From positions 1-38,913 of the forward strand of contig NYZC01000232.1 of NCBI GenBank assembly GCA_002686995.1: a stretch of DNA of 38,913 nucleotides, in the 5' to 3' direction. The position numbers and the translations under genes were made by a program. Shown here piece after piece: positions 27,997 through 37,500 of the stretch. This stretch comes from Phycisphaeraceae bacterium (GTDB taxonomy: Bacteria > Planctomycetota > Phycisphaerae > Phycisphaerales > Phycisphaeraceae). The notes beneath the pieces were generated by a model. That model made no database searches, was not told the origin of the DNA, and was given only the letters and a program-made list of their open reading frames with translations. Each line of letters opens with the position of its first letter. The first letter of the stretch is position 1.

Positions 27997-30900
27997 TGCC
28001 ACCTGAGAACCCGTCGCTGACCGACCGACTCGCCGCCCTGACCCCGCAGCAGCGCGCGCTGCTCGAGCTGCGCCTGAAGCAGAAGGGCCGCCGGCCGGAC
28101 GATCGCGCGTCGGTGCCGAGGCGGCCCGATCCTTCGGACACACCGCTCTCGGTCGACCAGGAGCGCCTGTGGTTCATCGCGCACATGGCGCCGGACAACG
28201 CCGCCTACAACATCAACTCCGGCACCTGGCTCGACGGGCCGCTCGACGTCGGCGCCTTCGAGCGTGCCATCCACGAAATCGTCAGGCGTCACGAGTCGCT
28301 GCGGACGACGTTTTCCGAGCGGGACGGCCAGCCTTTCCAGACCATTCACGATCACGTCGAGGTCGAGGTGGCCGTGCGCGATCTTTCCCGGGTCGCCGAA
28401 GACAACCGTGACGCGGCCGTGCAGCACGAAGTCGACGGCGCCGCCAACGCCCCTTTTGATCTCGAGCGCGGCCCGCTCGTTCGCGTCACGCTGATCCGGC
28501 CCCGCGCCGACGAGCATCTCCTGCTCGTGACGATGCACCACATCGTGACCGATCGCGTTTCGTTCAGCGTCCTCCAGAACGAGCTGTCGCAGCTCTACAA
28601 CGCCTACCGCGACGAACGTCCCAGTCCGCTCGCCGAATTACCGATCCAGTACGCGGACTACGCCGCCTGGCAGCGCCGGCACCTCAGCGGCGACCGGCTC
28701 GACCGGCTCGTCACCTACTGGCAGCACCACTTCGACGACGCCTCCTACGTGCTCGAGCTTCCGACCGATCACCCGCGGCCCCCGGTCCAGAGCTTTCGCG
28801 GCGAGCGGCGCGCCCTGTCACTGCCCGAGCCGCTGCGCGAGCGGCTCAAGGCCCTCGCGCACGGGCTCGGTGCCAGCCCGTTCATGCTCTACCTCGCGGC
28901 GTTCGGCGTGTTCCTCTCGCGCTACAGCGGCCAGCGCGACCTGGTCATCAGCACGCCGATCGCCAATCGCCAGCGCTCCAACACGCAGAACCTGATCGGT
29001 TTCCTGCTGAACATGCTGGCCATCCGCGTTCGCCTCGAAGGCAACCCCACTTTCCGCCAGTTGCTCGAGCGCGTCCGCGCCGTCGCTGTCGACGCCTACG
29101 CGCACCAGGATCTTTCCTTCGGCAAGCTGGTCGAGATCCTCGACCCGCCGCGCGACCTCAGCCGCAACCCCGTCTTCCAGACCAGCCTCATCTATCTCGA
29201 CGCGAACGAAGGTGAGCTCGAGATGACCGACCTGTCGGTGCGGCCCCTGCGCATCAACAATGAAGGTTCGCGCTTCGATCTCACGCTGGCGATATGGGAA
29301 TCGCCGCGCGGCCTCGACGGGTTTTTCGAATACTGTCGTGACCTCTGGGAGCCCGACTCGATCGATCGCATGATCGGGCACCTCGAGCGCCTGCTCGAGT
29401 CGATCGCGACGGATCCCGACCGGTCGATTGAATCCCTCCCATGGCTCGCGCCGGATGAGCGGCGACTCCTGACCGTCGACTGGAATCGCACGCACGCGGA
29501 CCTGCCGCGTGATACGTGCCTGCACCAGCGCTTCGAGCGCCAGGCACGAGCGCACCCGGACCGGGTCGCGGCCGTCGACGCGCACGACTCGATCACCTAC
29601 GGATCGCTCGACCGGCGCGCCGAACATCTGGCTACGACGTTGCAGCGATCAGGGGTCGGTCCCGATGTGCACGTCGGCCTCCATGTCGATCGCTCGCTCG
29701 ACGTGCTCGTCGGGATCCTGGGCATCCTGAAGGCCGGCGGCGCCTACGTGCCGCTCGACCCGGCGTATCCGCCTCAGCGCGTCGAGCTGATCCTGAACGA
29801 CTGCGGCGCCTCGATCGTGGTTACGAGCAGGAGCCTGGCGTCGCAGCTTCCGTCATCAGAACGACAGGTCGTTCTCGTCGACGACGCATGCGACGAGCCT
29901 GCGGTCGACACGGGGCACGTCACCCCACGACATGCCGCTTACGTCATTTACACGTCAGGCTCGACAGGTCGTCCCAAAGGCGTCGTCATCGAGCACCGTA
30001 ACGCCGTCGCGCTCGTCGACTGGGCCGGTCATGCCTACGCCGACGACGAGCTGTCCGGCATGCTGGCCTCGACGTCGATCTGCTTCGACCTCTCGATCTT
30101 CGAGATCTTCGGAGCGCTGTCGCACGGCGGAAGAATCATTCTCGCCCGCGACGCCCTGCACCTGCACGATCATCCCGCGGCGGGAGAGGTGACGCTGATC
30201 AACACCGTCCCGTCGGTGATGTCGCAACTTCTGGATCTCGGCCGGCTTCCGTCGTCAGTCCTGACCGTCAACCTTGCAGGTGAGCCGCTGCAGACGGCGC
30301 TCGTCGATCGCATCTACGCAGAGTCTTCGGCACGCAAGGTCTACGATCTCTACGGCCCCACCGAAGCAACCACTTACGTGACGGGCACTCTGCGGCAGCG
30401 CGGCGCTTCGGCGACCATCGGGCGTCCGATTGCCAACACGACCGCCTACATCCTTGACGATTATCTCGAGCCGGTGCCCGTGGGCGTGCCTGGTCAGCTC
30501 TACGTCGGTGGCGCACAGGTCGCCCGGGGCTACTGGAACCGCCCGGAGCTGACCGCGGAGAACTTCCTCGCCGATCCGTTTGGCGCCTCGGCCGACGAAG
30601 CGTCACGCCTCTACCGCACCGGCGACCTCGCCCGCTTCCTGCCGGACGGTCGCATCGAGTTCCTTGGTCGGATGGACGACCAGGTCAAGCTGCGCGGCTA
30701 CCGCGTGGAGCCCGGCGAAATCGAGGCGGCCCTGGTCGAGCACGACGACGTGCGCGAAGCCGCCGTCATCGTGCGCGACGGTTCCTCCGACGCCGATCGC
30801 CAGCTGGTGGCGTACGTGGCGACGCGAATCGGAGCGACGGACATCGAAGACGCGCTGCGCCGCCACCTGGGCGCCTGCCTTCCCGACTACATGATCCCTT

Positions 30901-33900
30901 CGATCTTTATGACCGTCGACGCGCTGCCGCTCACCCCCAGCGGCAAGGTCGATCGCAAGGCGCTGCCGGTGCCGGAAGCGTCCCGTCGCGCGGCGCGCTC
31001 CGATGCTCCGCCCGAAACCGAGACACAGCAACGCCTTGCGGCGATCTGGCAGCGCCTTCTGGGCGTCGAGCGCATCGGCCTGCACGACAACTTCTTCGCG
31101 CTCGGCGGCCACTCGCTGATCGCGACGCAGGTCGTCTCTCGCGTGCGCGGCGAGCTGCATCGACGACTGGAACTGCGATCCGTGTTCGAGCGCCCGACGA
31201 TCGCAGCGCTCGCGGAGGTCATCGACGACGCCGGCGAGGCGCCGGAGACCGGCAGCACACGCGCCGATCGCGAAGACGATATTCCCCTTTCCTTCGCGCA
31301 ACAGAGACTCTGGTTCCTTCAGCAGCTCGACCCGCAGTCCCGCGCCTATCACGTTCCCGCGGCCGTCCGCATTGAAGGCCCGCTCGACGCGGACACGCTC
31401 GCGTCCGCGTTCGGCACCGTCGTGGCCCGGCATGAAGTGCTGCGCACCACGTTTCCCGCGCACCGGGGCCGTCCTCGGCAGCGGATCGCCACGGACATGG
31501 CCCTGCCGCTATCGATCGAAGCGATTGCCGAGGGGAACCTGGCGGGACGGATGGACGAAGAGGCGTCCACCCCGTTCGACCTGGATGCCGGCCCGCTCAT
31601 TCGCACGCGTCTGTATCGAATCGGCGATGACCGCCACGTACTCCAGATCACCATGCACCACCTGGTGTGCGACGGCTGGTCGTACGGCATTCTGTTTCGC
31701 GAGCTCGCCGAAGCGTATCGGGGTGCGTCAGACCGGAAGCCGACGCCATTGACGTTTCAGTACGCGGATTTTGCCGTGGCGCAACATGAGTGGTTCGAGT
31801 CCGCCGAGTCCCGACGCCAGCTCGATTTCTGGCGCGCGGCGCTGGCCGACGATCGACCGGTTCGGCTCCCCAGCGACCGGCCTCGCCCCGCGGTTCAGAC
31901 CTTCCGGGGCGGATCCGTGACACGCGTCCTGCCGCGCCGACTGCTCGACCTGGCGGAGAAGACCGGTCGGACCCGGCAGTCGACGCTCTTCATGACACTT
32001 CTCGCCGCATACATGGCCCTGCTGCAACGGCACAGCCTTCAGGACCGGATCGTGGTCGGCACGCCGAACGCCGGGCGCGACCGCCAGGAGACCGAGTCGC
32101 TGATCGGGTTGTTCGTGAACATGCTCGTCGTGGGTGCGACGATCGATTCCGACACCACGTTCCACGATCTCGTCGAACAGGTGCGCGAGGTCGCCCTCGC
32201 GGCATATGCCCATCAGCAGATGCCGTTCGAGAAGCTCGTCGAGCACGTCCGACCGCAGCGCGACCTGGCACGCAATCCGCTGTTCCAGGTCACCTTCGCG
32301 CTTCAGGATTTCGCCCCGGGCACCGGCAGCGCGTCGCTGCCGCCGCTGGGCGACGCGACGATGGAGCCGGTCGGGATCGAGGCCCGCGTCGCCCGCTTCG
32401 ACCTCGAGGCGTTCGCCTGGACAGGAAAGGACGGTCTGCACGTCGCGTTCGTATTCAACGAGGATCTCTTCGAGCGACCCACCATCGAGCGGCTGATCGA
32501 ACAGTTCGCGGTGCTGCTCGAAGCGGCTCTCGCGCAACCGGATCGCCCCCTTGGAGACATCGACCTCCTGCCCGAGGGCCAGCGCCGCCTGCTGCTCGTC
32601 GACTGGAATCGCACCGAAGCCTCCTATCCGCGCGACGCGCGCCTGCACGAGCTGTTCGAAACGCAGGTCGATCGACAGCCCGATGCGACGGCGCTCGTGG
32701 ACCACGAGCGCCGGCTCACGTACGCCGAGCTCGACGGCCGCGCCAATCAACTCGCGCATGACGTCGCCGAGACCCTGGGTCGGGCCGGTGATGCGCCGCT
32801 GGTGGGTATATGCATTGATCGAGGCGTCGACATGATCGTTGCCATCCTGGCGGTCCTCAAGGCCGGCGCCGCGTACGTGGCGCTCGATCCTGCGTATCCG
32901 GCGCAGCGCATCGCGTTCATGCTCGAGGACACCCGGGCCCCCCTGCTGCTGACAGAGCAGCGGTACGTCGATCAGCTGCCGCGCAGCGCGGGCGACGTGT
33001 GCTGCGTCGACCGCGACTGGTCGGCACGAGTCGAACCGCGGGATCGGCAACGATCTGAACGGAGCGGTTCGAGCAGCGATCTCGCTTACGTCATCTACAC
33101 CTCGGGCTCGACCGGGCGCCCGAAAGGAGTCGCCATCGAGCATCGCAGCGCCGTGGCCCTTTGCACCTGGGCCGGCACGGTCTACGACCGGCAGGACCTG
33201 GGCGGTGTGCTCGCATCGACGTCGATCTGCTTCGACCTTTCGATCTTCGAGCTGTTCGTCACGCTCGGGCACGGCGGCGCCCTCATCCTCGCGCGCAACC
33301 TCCTCGAGCTTCAGAGTCTGCCCGCCGCGAACGAGGTGACGCTCATCAACACGGTGCCGTCAGCCATCGATCAGCTCATCACTGCCGGCACGCTGCCGCG
33401 CTCGGTGCGCGTCGTGAACCTCGCCGGCGAGCCGCTTTCGACCCAGCTCGCCGATCGGATCTATGCCTGCGGCGACGGACACGTCCGGCGCGTATGCGAC
33501 CTCTACGGTCCGTCGGAAGACACGACGTACTCCACCTTCGTGCACCGGCAACCCGGCGATCGCGCGACCATCGGCCGCCCGATCGCCAACACGCGGATTC
33601 ATCTTCTGGACGACCGGATGCGCCCGGTGCCCCTCGGCGTGACGGGACAGCTCTACATCGGCGGCGACGGTCTCGCTCGTGGCTACCTGCACCGTCCCGA
33701 GCTGACGGCGGAGCGCTTCGTCGACGATCCGTTCGCGTCCGCGCCGGGCGCGCGCCTCTACCGGACGGGCGACCTCGGCCGCTACCTGCCGGACGGACGC
33801 ATCGAATTCCTCGGGCGCATGGATCACCAGGTCAAGCTCCGCGGGTACCGGATCGAGTTGGGCGAGATCGAAAGCGTCCTCGGCGATCACCCCTCGGTGC

Positions 33901-34475
33901 GCGAGACGGTCGTCGTCGTCCGCGACGACCCGCCCGTCGGGCGCCGACTCGTCGCGTACGTCGTTGCGGCTGACGGCGAAGCCGTCGATGCGCAGACCCT
34001 GCGGCCACACCTGCGTGAGCGCATTCCCGGTTACATGGTTCCGGCGACGTACGTCACTCTCGACGGGCTCCCACGTACCGCAAACGGCAAGATCGACCGG
34101 GCCGCGCTTCCCGCACCGAAGGTCACGCCGCCAATGCCGACGGCGCGGCCTTCGATACCACCTCGCGACGAACGTGAACGGCAAGTCGCCGAAATGTGGC
34201 GCGAACTGCTCGGCGTCGCGGACGTGAGCGTCGACGAGAATTTCTTCGATCTCGGCGGCCACTCGCTGATGCTCGTCGAGCTTCACAGTCGCCTGCGCGA
34301 GAAGTTCGCGCATGAACTCAGCGTCGTCGACATGTTCCGCTACCCGACGATCCGTGGCCTGGCCGAACGCATCGGCACGCCGGCATCGACCCCGCGCGAT
34401 CGTTCGGCGGCGCAGAGGGCCGGGAAGCAGCAGGAGGCGTTGCGGCGCCAACGCGAATCGCTCCGGCGACGGTAG
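27996..34475 (+). CDS. NRPS-4: C-A-PCP-C-A-PCP, both A domains alanine-type, no thioesterase
   Basis: This 2159-residue synthetase has two modules. An N-terminal helix (residues 7-26, TDRLAALTPQQRALLELRLK) resembles the LLM N-terminus. Module 1 has a C domain with HHIVTDR at 181, where the usual HHxxxDG has Gly replaced by Arg, an A domain (YTSGSTGRPKG near 652, Lys984) and a PCP (Ser1040). Module 2 has a C domain (HHLVCDG at 1221), an A domain (YTSGSTGRPKG near 1701, Lys2032) and a PCP (Ser2090). Both A pockets read D-L-F-N-N-A-L-T-Y-K, which I recall as an alanine code. The protein ends about 70 residues after the last PCP serine in an Arg/Gln-rich tail, without thioesterase, reductase or terminal C domain. 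Chain release must therefore occur elsewhere, or the tail docks to a synthetase outside this window. The product is unknown. Confidence 0.95.
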   Translation: MPPENPSLTDRLAALTPQQRALLELRLKQKGRRPDDRASVPRRPDPSDTPLSVDQERLWFIAHMAPDNAAYNINSGTWLDGPLDVGAFERAIHEIVRRHESLRTTFSERDGQPFQTIHDHVEVEVAVRDLSRVAEDNRDAAVQHEVDGAANAPFDLERGPLVRVTLIRPRADEHLLLVTMHHIVTDRVSFSVLQNELSQLYNAYRDERPSPLAELPIQYADYAAWQRRHLSGDRLDRLVTYWQHHFDDASYVLELPTDHPRPPVQSFRGERRALSLPEPLRERLKALAHGLGASPFMLYLAAFGVFLSRYSGQRDLVISTPIANRQRSNTQNLIGFLLNMLAIRVRLEGNPTFRQLLERVRAVAVDAYAHQDLSFGKLVEILDPPRDLSRNPVFQTSLIYLDANEGELEMTDLSVRPLRINNEGSRFDLTLAIWESPRGLDGFFEYCRDLWEPDSIDRMIGHLERLLESIATDPDRSIESLPWLAPDERRLLTVDWNRTHADLPRDTCLHQRFERQARAHPDRVAAVDAHDSITYGSLDRRAEHLATTLQRSGVGPDVHVGLHVDRSLDVLVGILGILKAGGAYVPLDPAYPPQRVELILNDCGASIVVTSRSLASQLPSSERQVVLVDDACDEPAVDTGHVTPRHAAYVIYTSGSTGRPKGVVIEHRNAVALVDWAGHAYADDELSGMLASTSICFDLSIFEIFGALSHGGRIILARDALHLHDHPAAGEVTLINTVPSVMSQLLDLGRLPSSVLTVNLAGEPLQTALVDRIYAESSARKVYDLYGPTEATTYVTGTLRQRGASATIGRPIANTTAYILDDYLEPVPVGVPGQLYVGGAQVARGYWNRPELTAENFLADPFGASADEASRLYRTGDLARFLPDGRIEFLGRMDDQVKLRGYRVEPGEIEAALVEHDDVREAAVIVRDGSSDADRQLVAYVATRIGATDIEDALRRHLGACLPDYMIPSIFMTVDALPLTPSGKVDRKALPVPEASRRAARSDAPPETETQQRLAAIWQRLLGVERIGLHDNFFALGGHSLIATQVVSRVRGELHRRLELRSVFERPTIAALAEVIDDAGEAPETGSTRADREDDIPLSFAQQRLWFLQQLDPQSRAYHVPAAVRIEGPLDADTLASAFGTVVARHEVLRTTFPAHRGRPRQRIATDMALPLSIEAIAEGNLAGRMDEEASTPFDLDAGPLIRTRLYRIGDDRHVLQITMHHLVCDGWSYGILFRELAEAYRGASDRKPTPLTFQYADFAVAQHEWFESAESRRQLDFWRAALADDRPVRLPSDRPRPAVQTFRGGSVTRVLPRRLLDLAEKTGRTRQSTLFMTLLAAYMALLQRHSLQDRIVVGTPNAGRDRQETESLIGLFVNMLVVGATIDSDTTFHDLVEQVREVALAAYAHQQMPFEKLVEHVRPQRDLARNPLFQVTFALQDFAPGTGSASLPPLGDATMEPVGIEARVARFDLEAFAWTGKDGLHVAFVFNEDLFERPTIERLIEQFAVLLEAALAQPDRPLGDIDLLPEGQRRLLLVDWNRTEASYPRDARLHELFETQVDRQPDATALVDHERRLTYAELDGRANQLAHDVAETLGRAGDAPLVGICIDRGVDMIVAILAVLKAGAAYVALDPAYPAQRIAFMLEDTRAPLLLTEQRYVDQLPRSAGDVCCVDRDWSARVEPRDRQRSERSGSSSDLAYVIYTSGSTGRPKGVAIEHRSAVALCTWAGTVYDRQDLGGVLASTSICFDLSIFELFVTLGHGGALILARNLLELQSLPAANEVTLINTVPSAIDQLITAGTLPRSVRVVNLAGEPLSTQLADRIYACGDGHVRRVCDLYGPSEDTTYSTFVHRQPGDRATIGRPIANTRIHLLDDRMRPVPLGVTGQLYIGGDGLARGYLHRPELTAERFVDDPFASAPGARLYRTGDLGRYLPDGRIEFLGRMDHQVKLRGYRIELGEIESVLGDHPSVRETVVVVRDDPPVGRRLVAYVVAADGEAVDAQTLRPHLRERIPGYMVPATYVTLDGLPRTANGKIDRAALPAPKVTPPMPTARPSIPPRDERERQVAEMWRELLGVADVSVDENFFDLGGHSLMLVELHSRLREKFAHELSVVDMFRYPTIRGLAERIGTPASTPRDRSAAQRAGKQQEALRRQRESLRRR

Positions 34476-34511
34476 CCTTCGCCGCGCAGGAACATGAGCG
34501 ATAGAATCGAC

Positions 34512-34527
34512 AGGGGACGAGTCTCCT
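34512..34527 (+). terminator. Weak hairpin after the NRPS/PKS operon
   Basis: AGGGGA-CGAG-TCTCCT can pair as a 6-bp stem with one G-U pair and a 4-nt loop, 36 nt past the NRPS-4 stop. No U-tract follows, so termination is uncertain. Nothing else is evident in the 119-nt gap. Confidence 0.2.
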
Positions 34528-34540
34528 GAGCGCTGCCAGG

Positions 34541-37500
34541 TCAAAAGACGACACGTTTCGACTCGCCGACTATCGAGACGGCACCGACACCCGTATGCCA
34601 TGTCCGAAATGCGGCGCGCTGATCGTGCTGAACGCGATTCAATGTCCGGAATGCGGCGTTCACTTTCGTGGACATGCGGTCGACTTCAGTCCGACTACGG
34701 TGGATAAGCGTCTGACCGTGCGTCCCGTCATGCGACGTATCGCCCTGGCAATCCTCATCGTTTTCGGCGCCCTGATCGTCATCGGTCTCGTCGCGCTCAT
34801 CAGCAACAGCGGATGACGAGAATGGTCGGTGAATCGAAACGCAGCGTCGTCCGCACCGCCCGGCCAGCAGGATGGCGCCCAGGCTCAGCACGGCCGACGT
34901 CGCCGGTTCGGGGACGACCTCGTATCGAAGAATGATCCGGTTGTCCGACGCGGCGACGCTGAACCGCGAACCGACATCGACCGGATTGTGCGTCTCGAAC
35001 TCGCTCGTGTCGATGGCGATTGTCGCCGGATTGAATTGCAGCAGCTGCCCGGCACTTGCGATGGGCCACTCGTATCCTCTGCCCCGATGGAATCGGCTGA
35101 TGGCGCCCGCCGCGCCGCCGGGCCCGAGTCCGCGCACCCTGATCCTGAACGGATTGGACGACGAAGCGGCCATGACCAGGTCGTCCGCCACGTTGAGCAG
35201 ATCATGGCCCGACCCGGCGCTCCCCTCCGCGTCGCGGATCTCCCAGTCATAGAAACCTCCGTCGTCCAGGGTGGCGTTCGCCAGGTTCAGCGCACCGGTG
35301 CTCAGTCCGGGCGACACGACGGCGCCGTTCGCGATCACGACCGACGCGTCAATCGTGCCCGAGCCGCCGATCACCGAACCAGCTGTCGGCATCACCGAGA
35401 TTTCCTGTTGCTCGGCGCGCAGCTCGGCACCCGCGCCGAGATTCAGATCTCCAAACACATCCAGGCCGTTCGGTCCGATGATCTCCAGCACGACGTTCGG
35501 AGAGATCGTGATCGGACCCTGCAGATCAAGGTCGACGGTATCGACCTGGCCGATGGCGAGACCGTCGTACGAAAGGATCCTCGAATCGGCCGTCACCTCG
35601 ACGCTCCCGATCAGCGTGCGATGCGATCCGACCGTATTCTCCGGATTCGCCGGGGCAAGCTCGCCGCCCGCAAGCACGACGTCGGTCGAAACCGTATCCG
35701 CTTCGAGAATGAAGCGGCCGGCATCGTGGACGGTGACGCGGCCGGTCCCGGCCGCCCGCCGATGCTCGGCGACCAGCAGGCCGTCGTGGACGATCACGTC
35801 CCCCGTCAGACCGGCATTGTCACCCTTCAGCCGGACGGTACCGTCCGTGCGCTTGCTCAACGTTCCGTCACCGGCCAGCTTCGCCACGACCGTGCCCGAT
35901 TCAAACGTGTAGGTCCCGGCGTCGATCGTGACGTCGAAGTTTTCCGCCACGGAACCGAACTGGGTCGTGATCGCGCCGCCATCGCGCAGTTCGAGCCCGC
36001 CGAGATCGATCGGGACGTCGGTATCGAAGTTGATCCGGTACTCACCGCCGTTGACGATGACCGTGTTGTCGGACGGAATCGCCTCCGGAGCAGTGACGAT
36101 GAGCATCCCCGATTCGGTCGAGCCCAGCCCCGCACCGTTGACCACGGTCGGGCCTGAATAGCTGTTGTGGCCGGAGATCACCAGCGTGCCCCGTCCACTC
36201 TTCGTCAGCCCCACCGCACCGCCCGCGTTGTCGACGATCGAGGCGCTGATGGTGGTCGTGGCCTGCTTGATCGTCGCGAACAGCTCCGCACCCGGCCTTG
36301 TGCCGCCGGCGGTGAGGCGGCCGTTGAATATCGTCGTCGCGTTGCGGAACTGGCGCAGCATGCCGCCACTGTCAATGTTGAGCGCGTGCGTGCCGAGGTC
36401 GAGGTCGATCGGCGTATCGGGAGGATCGTTGTTGGCGATCTTCAACGAGTTGATCGTGGTGTCGGCAACGAGCGGATTCAATGAATCTTCGGCGAGGACG
36501 TTGGCCGTCGCCGCGGCGCCGCTCACCTGGGCGGGGCGACCGCCCGCCCCGATCGAGCGGACGCCGTGCACGAGATGGTAGGTCGCAAAGTCAGAGAGGA
36601 AGCTCCTCTCATCGGTCACGAGCGCCCATCCTCCCATGATCCCGTTGTCGACGTCGGGTGCGTTGCTGAACAGGACTCGCGGGTCGGTGGTCGCGCCACC
36701 GCCAAGCGCCCCCCGATCGCCGTTGGCGAACTCGACGATCGCGCCCGATCGGCGCGCCACGGCTTCCGCGACGAGCGTCGAGGTCAACAGGTCCGACGAC
36801 TGGGACACGATGATGCCGGACAGGTTTCGGTTGAGGGTGATCGAACCGACATGCTCGGTGCTGTCCGTCCCGCCCGATCCCCGGAAGCCGAAACGGCCGC
36901 CGTTCAGCGTCAACGGCACCGTATCGCCGATCATGTCCGACGCCTCGGCCGACCCGATCGCCCCGATCGACCCCCCGGCATTGGCGATCAGCTCGCTCGT
37001 GGTGTGAAAGGCCGCCTGATCGCGCACGCCCAGGGAACCACCTTCGCCGTCGCGTCCGACTTCGGCCCGGCCGGTAAAGCTCAGCGCGCCGGTCAGTGTG
37101 AGCGCGCCGGAGCCGACCTTCCTGAGAAACCCGCCGGTCACCGCGCCGCCGATCACGGCGTGGCGGTGACCGCCGACGTAGGAGCCGACGCTGCCCAGGT
37201 CCACGTCGCCGCTGATCGTTCGCGTGCCGCTGCCGCCGTGACTGACGATCGCCCCGGTGAAGGCGAATCCGGAGGCATTGTCGAGCCTGATGGACTCGCC
37301 GATCGGAACCCAGAGCTCGATCGCCGCGTTGCGACCCCCGACAACGGTCGGCGCCGACGCGCTTCCGAATCCATTCTGATGGGTTGCCCGCACGAGACCG
37401 CCATCGATGATCGTCGTCCCGGTGTAGGTGCTATCCTGCGTCAGGAAGACGTGACCATGCTCGATCGTCAGGTGACCGTCGCCGCGCACCAGCCTTTGAA

